From Desulfobacter curvatus DSM 3379 (GTDB taxonomy: Bacteria; Desulfobacterota; Desulfobacteria; Desulfobacterales; Desulfobacteraceae), in contig NZ_KB892900.1 of the NCBI RefSeq assembly GCF_000373985.1, positions 109,059 through 173,058 of the forward strand: 64,000 nucleotides of DNA. Reading direction: 5' to 3'. The position numbers were made by a program, and so were the translations under genes. The notes beneath the pieces were generated by a model. It saw nothing but the letters and a program-made list of their open reading frames with translations. It was not told where the DNA came from and did not search any database. Position 1 is the first letter of the stretch. Each line of letters starts with the position of its first letter. Shown one piece after another: positions 43,628 through 51,387 of the stretch.

Positions 43628-44431
43628 CTATAGAAAATTTGAAAAAAGCGCTAGAATTCCGGCCAGCCAGCAATAGGGTGCAAACAGATGAAATTTCCCT
43701 GTATTCACCAGTTTTAATAAGAGTTTTAAGGCTGCCAACCCAACGATGAATGAAGCAATTGTACCACAAATGGTGGCAGGGTCAATGTGGCCTTGGGATT
43801 CTATCACGTCTTTTATGCTGATCACCTGGGCGCCTAAAATGGCGGGGATGGATAAAAGAAAAGAGAACCGGGCTGCGGTTGTTCTGTCCAGACCCGTGAA
43901 CAGTCCGGTGGCAATGGTGGCACCGGATCGGGAAATGCCGGGAATAACGGCAAGTCCCTGGACAATGCCGATGATAACAGCCCTTGAGACGGTTAAAGGC
44001 TTACCCTCTCCAACCCTGTAGTAGTGCCTGGACACCCACAGAAGGCCCCCTGTTACTATGAGCATGGTACCCACCAGCAAAGAAGAGGTGAATAGAATGT
44101 CTTCAAATTGTTTCAGCACCAATCCGATGATTGCCGTGGGTACTGATCCAATGATAATGGCCGCAGCCAGAGCCAGATTTCTTTCATGTCCTGCAACATC
44201 CCGGGTTCCGGCGTAGTACACCAGGCTTTTCAAGATTGCCTGGATATCTTTAAAATATACAATAAAAACCGCGCCCAGGGTTCCCATATGTACGGATGCA
44301 TCAAAAACAAGTCCACTTTCAGTAATGTTGAAATAGATTTGACCAAGGACCAAATGGCCTGAACTGCTTACCGGCAGGAACTCTGTAAGCCCCTGGAGGA
44401 CTCCTAGGATGATCCCCTGATAAATTTCCAT
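43628..44431 (-). CDS. uppP: Undecaprenyl-diphosphatase (BacA/UppP)
   Basis: Integral membrane phosphatase recycling undecaprenyl diphosphate to the monophosphate lipid carrier. Conserved motif 1 is QGLTEFLPVSSSGHLVLG (residues ~14-31), with the catalytic Glu and Ser/His residues. Motif 2, GLAVIPGISRSGATI, lies near 160-175 with Arg. Eight helices and 267 residues are normal. First gene of the unit uppP, phosphohexomutase, helicase, MFS transporter. Confidence 0.93.
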   Translation of the reverse strand: MEIYQGIILGVLQGLTEFLPVSSSGHLVLGQIYFNITESGLVFDASVHMGTLGAVFIVYFKDIQAILKSLVYYAGTRDVAGHERNLALAAAIIIGSVPTAIIGLVLKQFEDILFTSSLLVGTMLIVTGGLLWVSRHYYRVGEGKPLTVSRAVIIGIVQGLAVIPGISRSGATIATGLFTGLDRTTAARFSFLLSIPAILGAQVISIKDVIESQGHIDPATICGTIASFIVGLAALKLLLKLVNTGKFHLFAPYCWLAGILALFSNFL

Positions 44432-44500
44432 ATTTTTTATCCTGACTTGAGGTTGTAGTAAAAAAAATTATAAGAAAGTCTAAATAAATTGCTGAATTAC

Positions 44501-44557
44501 TTTTTTAACTTTGTTGTGGGCTGAACTGCGGTGAAAACCGGTCCGCCCATGGCTGTT
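44501..44557 (+). repeat. Interspersed repeat copy C
   Basis: Reads TTTGTTGTGGGCTGAA, a variable centre, then CGCCCATGGCTGTTCG. It matches the ends of copies A, B, D and E; the middle is diverged. Confidence 0.55.
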
Positions 44558-44649
44558 CGTGTGGACGTATATAATTGTTTGTCGAAAAAATAGCAAGGCG
44601 CCAAAAGGCGTTGCATTGACCTTTCATATGAATATTTCAATCCGTTGTT

Positions 44650-44720
44650 AAGTTGCTTTCATGCTTTGGTGTGGGCCGATCCTGGGTGTCGATAATCCAA
44701 GCCTTCCCATGGCTGCTATA
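44650..44720 (+). repeat. Interspersed repeat copy B
   Basis: CTTTCATGCTTTGGTGTGGG, then GATCCTGGGTGTCGAT, then TTCCCATGGCTGCTATAT. Closest to copy A at 60.0 kb, with matches continuing into the TTTCATG flank. Confidence 0.65.
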
Positions 44721-44837
44721 TTGAAAAAGAACAGTTGATTTCATTTATTTTCTTTTGTAGAATATTTCGAATTCTTTGTACGGGTAATCACCAATTTTAA
44801 TAAGAATTTAACACTAATTCTGAAAAAAGGAGATCTG

Positions 44838-45989
44838 ATGAACAAGAAACGTTTAGTGCAAACCATGTTAACCATCACCGCCTTCCTCTTCCTGTTTGGT
44901 TGCGCGGCGAAGGAACCTGTCGGGCTTCCTTCATTTTCCGCTAAACAGTTTGATGCGTCGATGTATCAGTCCAAAGTGGATAACTTTGTTATTATCCTGG
45001 ATGCCTCCAGCTCCATGGAAGACGACTGTATGGGCAATCCCAAATTTATGGTCGCCAAAGCGATTGTAGAAAATATGAATATGACCATCCCTGAACTTGG
45101 GCAGACTGCCGGGTTGAGAACGTTTGGACATGCAGATTCCATCTCTGAAAACGAAACCGAACTGTTTTACGGCATGGAAAATTACAACACAGCTGCCCTG
45201 GCTGAAAAACTTGGTATGGTTTCAAAAGCCGGCGGCTACAGTCCCCTTGGTTCAGCCATGACAGCTATGGGTACTGATCTTGAAAGCCTTTCCGGAAAAA
45301 CTGCGGTTATTATTGTTTCCGACGGCTTGGATATGGAAGCGGACACTGCCCAGGCCAAGGCTGTTAAAGAACAGTATGGCGATGCGATCTGTTTTTATCC
45401 CATTCAGGTCGGCGTTGCTGAAGAAGGTACTGCATTCCTTTCTGAGGTTGCAGACATTGGTGGTTGCGCAGGTTTGGTAAACGCCAATGATCTTTTGTCA
45501 GCCGATGGCATGGCCGCGTTTGTTGAAAAGGTCTTCCTGCAAAAAGCAGATGCCCCTCCTGCACCGACCCCCATGGACAGCGACGGTGACGGCGTTCTCG
45601 ATCCCGATGACCAATGCCCCGGAACACCTGCCGGTGCAAAGGTAAATGCAGTTGGTTGCTGGGTTCTTGATAACGTATTGTTTGATTTTGACAAAGACGT
45701 GATCAAACCCGGAGCGTTTGCACAGCTTGATGCTATTTATGAAATTTTGGAAAAAAATCCTGCAATGAGTGTTGAACTCCAGGGCCACACCGATAATATC
45801 GGTTCTAAGAAATACAACATGGACCTGTCCCAGAGGCGTGCGAATTCCGTTGCAAAATACCTGATGGACAAAGGTATTGCCCGCGACCGTCTGGCCACCA
45901 CAGGCTTTGGTTTTGACAAACCGGTCGCTTTGAACAGCACAGACTTTGGCCGCTCCCTGAACAGAAGGGTTGAAATTCATCCCTATTAA
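44838..45989 (+). CDS. Outer-membrane lipoprotein with vWA, thrombospondin-3-like and OmpA domains
   Basis: Lipoprotein signal with lipobox LFGC (Cys22) and Ala at +2, so outer-membrane targeting is expected. Residues ~49-235 form a von Willebrand A domain with the MIDAS motif DASSS (Asp55, Ser57, Ser59). A calcium-binding linker, DSDGDGVLDPDDQCPGTPAG (~248-267), leads to an OmpA/MotB peptidoglycan-binding domain (~280-383; VLFDFDKDVIKPG, QGHTDNIGSKKYN, LSQRRANSV, GFGFDKP, NRRVEI). It probably ties the outer membrane to peptidoglycan while presenting a metal-dependent binding domain in the periplasm. AAAAGGAGAT precedes the ATG. A terminator follows. Confidence 0.9.
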   Translation: MNKKRLVQTMLTITAFLFLFGCAAKEPVGLPSFSAKQFDASMYQSKVDNFVIILDASSSMEDDCMGNPKFMVAKAIVENMNMTIPELGQTAGLRTFGHADSISENETELFYGMENYNTAALAEKLGMVSKAGGYSPLGSAMTAMGTDLESLSGKTAVIIVSDGLDMEADTAQAKAVKEQYGDAICFYPIQVGVAEEGTAFLSEVADIGGCAGLVNANDLLSADGMAAFVEKVFLQKADAPPAPTPMDSDGDGVLDPDDQCPGTPAGAKVNAVGCWVLDNVLFDFDKDVIKPGAFAQLDAIYEILEKNPAMSVELQGHTDNIGSKKYNMDLSQRRANSVAKYLMDKGIARDRLATTGFGFDKPVALNSTDFGRSLNRRVEIHPY

Positions 45990-46035
45990 ATCTTAAGGTT
46001 CAGCGGTTAACCGCAAGACTATTTAAGTAAACAAA

Positions 46036-46074
46036 AATCCCTGCCGGGCATTGCTTCGGCAGGGATTCTTTTTT
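46036..46074. terminator. Bidirectional terminator between the lipoprotein and DksA-like genes
   Basis: A perfect 11-bp stem (AATCCCTGCCG, 46036-46046, with 46057-46067). TCTTTTTT follows on the plus strand and a T run on the minus strand (from ACAAAAA), so it serves both convergent genes. Confidence 0.85.
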
Positions 46075-46099
46075 GGGGGGAATCCGATTGAAAAAAAAT

Positions 46100-46543
46100 T
46101 TAAGAATATAGTGTTTGTCTTGATACAAACATATTTTTCTGACCGGCTTCAAATTCCTCCAGCGCCTTGATGGACATGGTGGCAAAAGGAATTGCTTCCA
46201 GGCGCCGAAGCCCAATCTCATCGCCGGTCAGTTCACAGTATCCGAAACTGCCGTCGTCAATACGCGCCAGCGCACGATCCACCTGCATAATCATATCTGA
46301 ATAGCGCTCAAAACTTTTCACCTCAAGCTCCAGATCGATATATGAATTGCTTCGGTCAAGGATATCGGCCTGGGCTGCTTCAAGGTTTTTAATTTTTTTT
46401 ATGGAGTTGGAAATTCTGTTGTACAGCTCATCCTTTCGCTGCATCAGTTTGCCTTTAAAATAAGCGAGTTGACCTTCACTCATATAGGGCTCGTTGTCCA
46501 AAGGATAATACCTGTCCGAAGATAATTGCGAAACCTGTGTCAT
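46100..46543 (-). CDS. DksA/TraR-family protein lacking zinc-finger cysteines
   Basis: Start at 46543 (ATG, GGAGG about 12 nt upstream); a TTG at 46567 would swallow that site. Two long helices (coiled coil ~22-90, with acidic tip region EAAQADILDRS) precede a C-terminal globular part reading GYCELTGDEIGLRRLEAIPF. DksA has C-x2-C-x17-C-x2-C there; this protein has Cys103, Thr106, Ser124 and Ala127 at exactly those spacings. It should not hold zinc, somewhat like zinc-independent DksA2 of Pseudomonas but with one fewer Cys. It is expected to bind the RNA polymerase secondary channel. Confidence 0.82.
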   Translation of the reverse strand: MTQVSQLSSDRYYPLDNEPYMSEGQLAYFKGKLMQRKDELYNRISNSIKKIKNLEAAQADILDRSNSYIDLELEVKSFERYSDMIMQVDRALARIDDGSFGYCELTGDEIGLRRLEAIPFATMSIKALEEFEAGQKNMFVSRQTLYS

Positions 46544-46668
46544 TTTCTGTATTTGCCTCCATGACAAAAGAATTTAGGAAAAATACAGAAAATGATTACC
46601 AGGCCAGAGTTATAAATCGATTATAGCCCTGTTAGATTACTGTTTTTTTAGTTGTCCTGCCCAAAGTC

Positions 46669-48603
46669 CTACGTAGATCGGAACAGTTCTTCTCCAGTCC
46701 TTTCCACTCCGTATCCACCTAACGCCAAGACCCGCTGTTTAAATTGCTCGGACCGGATCGCACCAAGAAGAGCCCGGACTTTTGGCAGATTATAATAAAC
46801 TTCAGGAATAACCAGGTCGTAGGATTCCGTAACAACAGGCAGAAAATCCAGCTTCAGGGCAAGAGCCGCTGCCTTGATGCCAAGTCCGGCTCTGGCCCGG
46901 CCCGATAATACTGCCACGGCTACGGACATGTGGGTATATTCCTCATTTTCGTAACCAGGAATATCTGACACAGACAGATCGTTTTCCTTTAGGCTGAAAT
47001 CAAATAAAATCCGGGTGCCGGAGCCGGGCTGGCGGTTGATAAAGGCAAGTTTTTTTTTAACAATATCTAAAAGGCCTTTTACCTTGTCCGGGTTGCCTTT
47101 GGGCAGAATCAGTCCCTGCTGGCGCATCACAAGATTGACCAGGCGCACCGGCACATCAGGCAGGTACTTTTTAATGTATGAGATATTATAGGAGCCGTCA
47201 TCGGGGTCCAGCAGGTGGCAGCCTGCCATATGGCAGCCCCCCTTTTTAATCGCCATCAGTCCGCCCATACTTCCCACATGGCTGGAAGAGATTCCCATGC
47301 CCGGATGTTCTAAGCGAATCTGATCCGCCAGAAGGTCAAGGGTATTATCATGGGATCCTGTGATCACCACTGTATTTTCGATGGATTCCAGGGATCGAAG
47401 CAGGTGGGCCTGAACTTTTTCGCCGGCCGCAATACCTTCCACATTCTGGGGAATTCGTATGATGCCGTCGGCTTCGGTCAGGGTGGTAATACTGCCTGAT
47501 CCCCGGGGCAACTGGGAAGACATGAGCCGGCCGTCCACGGAGCCGATTTTTACCCTCAAAAATTCCTCCTGGCCCAGTTTTGATGCGACTTTTCTGACCG
47601 GGGAAACCTCCACGACATCCTGTTTTACAGGGGGCAGATGCTGCATGGCCAGCAGCAGAGGCCCTGCAAACATTTCAAAGGCAACAATGGCCGATACCGG
47701 ATAGCCGGGTATCCCAAAAACCGGGGTGTTTTTAATCCGGCCGAACATCATCGGCTTACCCGGCATCATGGTCACCCCGTGGACGTATATCTGCCCTAAA
47801 TTTTCAATTACCGGTTTTGAATAATCTTTGGATCCGGCAGAGGAGCCGCCTATAATCATGACCATGTCATACCCCTGTTCCACACCATTGGACACGGCCG
47901 TCTGAATGGTCTCAAGATCATCTTCAAGCATGGTATTTACCGTGGCATCCGCCCCATGGTCAGCGCACAACTCAGTCAATACGGTGGAATTGGATTCCAC
48001 CACATCTCCGGAGACCATGGTTTCCGGCGTCACATCCTGCCAGCGCTTCAGTTCAGATCCCGTTGGAATAATAAGTACCCTTGGTCGTTTTCTCACCGAC
48101 ACCTTGAATACCCCGCCGGACAGAAGTGCGCCCATGGCATAGGCATTGATTTTGTGGTCCCTGGGAAACAGCAGCTGGGTGGCCACGATGTCCTCTCCCA
48201 TTTTACGGACATATTGCCAGGGGAAAGCCGGTGCTTCAATTTCAATGGTATTTTCATCCAGAATATTGAGGTTTTCAATCATGATCACGGCATTGGTATC
48301 CCCGGGGAGTACATGGCCGGTATTTATCCAGAAAGCCGTTTTTCCAATGATCAAAGACTTTGGGGCATCATCACTCGCCCCAAAGGTGGATTTGGCATCC
48401 ACTGCCACACCATCCATGGCTGCAGCGTGAAAATTGGGCGAAGATATGGCTGCCACAGCAGGTGCCGCCAAAACCCTGTTGCGGGCCTGGACTACATCCA
48501 GGGTCTGTACCCCTGTTTCCAGATGACCAAAATTTTCAAACAGACAATCCTGGGCCTGCCGGATTCCCACCATATTTAAATATACGTTACGTTTTGTTTC
48601 CAT
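46669..48603 (-). CDS. MoeA-type molybdopterin molybdotransferase fused to a periplasmic-binding-protein-like domain
   Basis: Residues 1-~400 are MoeA: HAAAMDGVAV near 59, TGHVLPGDTNAVIMIE near 93, IIPTGSEL near 175, the MPT-binding GGSSAGSKDY near 253, and the C-terminal MoeA domain IV. From ~410 a substrate-binding-protein-like (LysR-substrate/PBP) domain begins with VVITGSHDNTLDLLADQI and contains INRQPGSGTRILFD near 523. Such fusions are common in anaerobes and are thought to sense or deliver molybdate/tungstate or regulate cofactor insertion. Third gene of dapL-moeA-moeA-PBP; a 125-nt inverted repeat lies between it and moeA. Confidence 0.88.
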   Translation of the reverse strand: METKRNVYLNMVGIRQAQDCLFENFGHLETGVQTLDVVQARNRVLAAPAVAAISSPNFHAAAMDGVAVDAKSTFGASDDAPKSLIIGKTAFWINTGHVLPGDTNAVIMIENLNILDENTIEIEAPAFPWQYVRKMGEDIVATQLLFPRDHKINAYAMGALLSGGVFKVSVRKRPRVLIIPTGSELKRWQDVTPETMVSGDVVESNSTVLTELCADHGADATVNTMLEDDLETIQTAVSNGVEQGYDMVMIIGGSSAGSKDYSKPVIENLGQIYVHGVTMMPGKPMMFGRIKNTPVFGIPGYPVSAIVAFEMFAGPLLLAMQHLPPVKQDVVEVSPVRKVASKLGQEEFLRVKIGSVDGRLMSSQLPRGSGSITTLTEADGIIRIPQNVEGIAAGEKVQAHLLRSLESIENTVVITGSHDNTLDLLADQIRLEHPGMGISSSHVGSMGGLMAIKKGGCHMAGCHLLDPDDGSYNISYIKKYLPDVPVRLVNLVMRQQGLILPKGNPDKVKGLLDIVKKKLAFINRQPGSGTRILFDFSLKENDLSVSDIPGYENEEYTHMSVAVAVLSGRARAGLGIKAAALALKLDFLPVVTESYDLVIPEVYYNLPKVRALLGAIRSEQFKQRVLALGGYGVERTGEELFRST

Positions 48604-48651
48604 ACTTTCCTTTCTCTATGGACCCAATAATTGCGCCTGAACGACAACCCT

Positions 48652-48776
48652 GTGTTTGGGCGAAAAGTTGCCCAGATGCAAGGCGCAGAAAAATTTAAAA
48701 CCGGAGCATACTAATGTATGTGAGGATGTTAGATTTTTTTGCAACGCCGCAGGTGGGTGACTTTTCGTTCAAACAC
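48652..48776. repeat. 125-nt imperfect inverted repeat in the moeA/moeA-PBP spacer
   Basis: The two ends match: GTGTTTGGGCGAAAAGT at 48652 and ACTTTTCGTTCAAACAC ending at 48776. Inner arms also pair (GCAAGGCGCAGAAAAATTTA with TAGATTTTTTTGCAACGCC; GAGCATAC with GTATGTGAG). It fills almost the whole spacer and touches the moeA stop codon. It looks like a MITE- or REP-type mobile hairpin. Confidence 0.65.
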
Positions 48777-50005
48777 TAATTTAAAAGAATAATATCTACC
48801 ATGCTGCCTTTTTCAAGGCCTTCCACATGCTCACCAATTTCAAGCAGCCCGTCAGCCTGGACCATGGTCCGTATTAAACCGGACTTCCCAAGAATGGGGC
48901 GTGCCACAAGATCCTGACCATCCTCCTCCAGCACCACCCGTACAAAATCACGTCTGCCCTGGGAAGATGCCAGGTTCCGGGACAACCGGGCCGGTGTCTT
49001 TATTTGGAGAATTGGCCGGGACAAGCCCCTTAGCCGGTGAAGGAAAGCTGTTACCACCATCTGGAACACCACCATGGCTGATACCACCTGGCCGGGCAGC
49101 CCCCACACGGGGATGTGGCCGGATCGCGCCAGGATGGTGGGTTTGCCCGGGCTTACCGAAATACCGTGGACCAGAATCCGGGTGTCCGGCAGGTTTGACA
49201 AGACCTCAACCGTATAATCCCTTGTGCCCACAGAGGAACCGCCCGAAAGCAGCACCATGTCGGTGTGGGCCAACGCTTTTTTGCACATTGATTCCAAAGC
49301 TTTGGGGTCATCTTTTACGATGCCGTACCGCACGGGCTCTCCGCCGGCCTGGGTCACCAGGGCAGATAAAGAATAGGAATTGATATCGCGTATCCTGCCG
49401 GGGGCCGGTGTTTTGTCCACGGGGATCACTTCATCCCCGGTGGAGATGATTCCCACCCTGGGCACCTGATACGCCCGGATCCGGGTGTGTCCCAACCCTG
49501 CCGCCAGGCCGATTTCCTGGGGCCGCATCAGGCGGCCTTTTTCAATGACGGTCTGGTCCTTTGCAAAATCCTCGGTCACATCAATGACATGCTGCAGCGG
49601 GGCCACGGATTTATATATTTCAATGGACTGTTCGTCCACAGCCTCGGTGTGCTCCACCATGACAACCGCGTCTGCCCCTTCCGGCAGCATACCGCCGGTG
49701 GAGATCCGGGCGGCTTCCCCCGGCGCCAGTTCAAAGTCCGGAATATCTCCCATGGCAATGGAACCCTTAAGGGTCAGCCATGCAGGACCGGATTCCGATG
49801 CCCCAAAGGTAGACGCGGCGTTTACCGCATATCCATCCATGCAGGAACGCCTGAATCCGGGCAGATCCTCGCCGGCAACCAGATCCTTTGCCAGGACCCT
49901 TGAAAAGGCATCATGGATGTGCAATTCCTCAATGCCCACGGGGGAAAAAAGTTGTGTCATCCCCAGAACGTCGTCCAGGGGTTTTACCTTGAAAAAACCG
50001 GTCAT
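48776..50005 (-). CDS. moeA: Molybdopterin molybdenumtransferase MoeA
   Basis: Inserts molybdate (or tungstate) into adenylylated molybdopterin. Seen: FRRSCMDGYAV near 50, TGGMLPEGADAVVMVE near 105, GIISTGDEV near 185, GGSSVGTRDYTVEV near 255 and the SPGKPT segment near 285, with a normal length of 409 residues. It overlaps the stop of the upstream dapL gene by 4 nt, so the two are translationally coupled. A second MoeA domain is encoded next door, suggesting separate versions for two metals or two enzyme sets (inference). Confidence 0.93.
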   Translation of the reverse strand: MTGFFKVKPLDDVLGMTQLFSPVGIEELHIHDAFSRVLAKDLVAGEDLPGFRRSCMDGYAVNAASTFGASESGPAWLTLKGSIAMGDIPDFELAPGEAARISTGGMLPEGADAVVMVEHTEAVDEQSIEIYKSVAPLQHVIDVTEDFAKDQTVIEKGRLMRPQEIGLAAGLGHTRIRAYQVPRVGIISTGDEVIPVDKTPAPGRIRDINSYSLSALVTQAGGEPVRYGIVKDDPKALESMCKKALAHTDMVLLSGGSSVGTRDYTVEVLSNLPDTRILVHGISVSPGKPTILARSGHIPVWGLPGQVVSAMVVFQMVVTAFLHRLRGLSRPILQIKTPARLSRNLASSQGRRDFVRVVLEEDGQDLVARPILGKSGLIRTMVQADGLLEIGEHVEGLEKGSMVDIILLN

Positions 50006-51228
50006 TTTAAAACATTTTTTAAACGTTCCATGGCCTTGGCGACATTTTCAGGACTGTTAAACGCGGAAATTCTTATGGATTGCGCACCACACCGGCCAAA
50101 GCCCTGGCCAGGGGTACAAACCACGCCTGCCTTGTCCAGCAGCAGGTCAAAAAATTCCCAGGAATCCCGGCCATTGCCGTCAATCCAGATGTATGGAGAG
50201 TTTTCACCGCCCACATGGTCAAATCCAAGATCGGTCATGGTCTGGCGAACCACTCCGGCATTGGCCAGGTAATAGTCGATGTTCGCTTTAACCTGTGCCT
50301 GACCCTCCGGACTGTAAACCGCCTCGGCAGCCTTTTGCACCGGATAGGAGACGCCGTTGAATTTGGTGGATTGCCGGCGGTTCCACATATCGTGCAACGA
50401 GACCTTGGCCCCGTCAGCCGTATAGATCATGCATGCCCTGGGCACCACCGTAAATCCGCAGCGGGTGCCTGTGAAACCGGCTGTCTTGGACAAGCTTCTG
50501 AATTCCACGGCCACCTCTTTGGCTCCAGGGATTTCATAGATACTTCTGGGAAGCGTTTCATCCCGGATAAAGGCTTCATAGGCGGCATCAAACAGGATCA
50601 GGGCTTTATTATCCCGGGCGTAATCCACCCAGGCGGCAAGTTGATCCCGGGTGGCAGTAGACCCTGTGGGATTATTGGGAAAACAAAGATAAATTAAATC
50701 CACCGGAGAATCGGGGAAATCCGGCATAAACCCATTTTCTTTCAGGCAATCCATGTAAACGATGCCCTCGTACCGTCCGTCCTTGAATGCACCGGTTCTG
50801 CCGGCCATGACATTGGTATCCAGGTACACGGGATACACCGGATCCGGAATGGCAATGGTAATATCATTGGAGAACAGCTCCTGGAAATTGCCTGTATCGC
50901 ATTTGGCCCCGTCGGATACAAAAATTTCATCCGCCTCAATGTCCGCACCCCTGGACTGGAAATCACCGGCTGCAATGGCTTGCCTTAAAAAAAGATATCC
51001 CTGCTCAGGGCCATACCCTCTGAATGTGGCATCATTGGCCATTTCATCCACGCCCTTTTTAAATCCCTGAATAACTGCAGGAGGAAGCGGCAGGGTTACA
51101 TCGCCGATACCAAGGCGAATTACTTCCTTGTCGGGATTGTTGTCCTGGTAGAGTTGAACCCGCTTGGCTATATCTGCAAATAAATATGAGGCATTCAGTT
51201 TGTTGTAATTTTCATTGGCTGTAATCAC
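50002..51228 (-). CDS. dapL: LL-diaminopimelate aminotransferase
   Basis: PLP enzyme converting tetrahydrodipicolinate directly to LL-diaminopimelate for lysine and peptidoglycan. Family traits: KLNASYLFADIAKRV at the N-terminus, IRLGIGDVTLPLP near 41, YGPEQGYLFLR near 75, the PLP motif IYLCFPNNPTGS near 180 and the lysine in SLSKTAGFTGTR near 245. Length 408 matches the DapL family (about 410). The initiation codon is GTG with AAGGA about 9 nt before. Heads the dapL-moeA-moeA-PBP unit. Confidence 0.93.
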   Translation of the reverse strand: MITANENYNKLNASYLFADIAKRVQLYQDNNPDKEVIRLGIGDVTLPLPPAVIQGFKKGVDEMANDATFRGYGPEQGYLFLRQAIAAGDFQSRGADIEADEIFVSDGAKCDTGNFQELFSNDITIAIPDPVYPVYLDTNVMAGRTGAFKDGRYEGIVYMDCLKENGFMPDFPDSPVDLIYLCFPNNPTGSTATRDQLAAWVDYARDNKALILFDAAYEAFIRDETLPRSIYEIPGAKEVAVEFRSLSKTAGFTGTRCGFTVVPRACMIYTADGAKVSLHDMWNRRQSTKFNGVSYPVQKAAEAVYSPEGQAQVKANIDYYLANAGVVRQTMTDLGFDHVGGENSPYIWIDGNGRDSWEFFDLLLDKAGVVCTPGQGFGRCGAQSIRISAFNSPENVAKAMERLKNVLK

Positions 51229-51387
51229 AGGTAAATTCCTTATTTCATTTCTATTTGTTTCCGGTTACCCGGCGGTCTGCCGGACAGGGTTTGTGTTTGT
51301 CAATTTGTGTTACCTAAGACAAAATGTACAATTTTAGTCAAAACAGACACTGATGTCAATTTTCAATAACCGACCGCAAACAGGTTC

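Larger units (their letters stand above)
44432..44837. other. 406-nt intergenic region with two interspersed repeats
   Basis: Divergent region between uppP and the OmpA-family lipoprotein gene. It contains repeat copies C (44501-44557) and B (44650-44720) and, between them, a small hairpin AGCAAGGCGCC-AAAA-GGCGTTGC near 44593-44615. No gene was seen. Confidence 0.6.
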
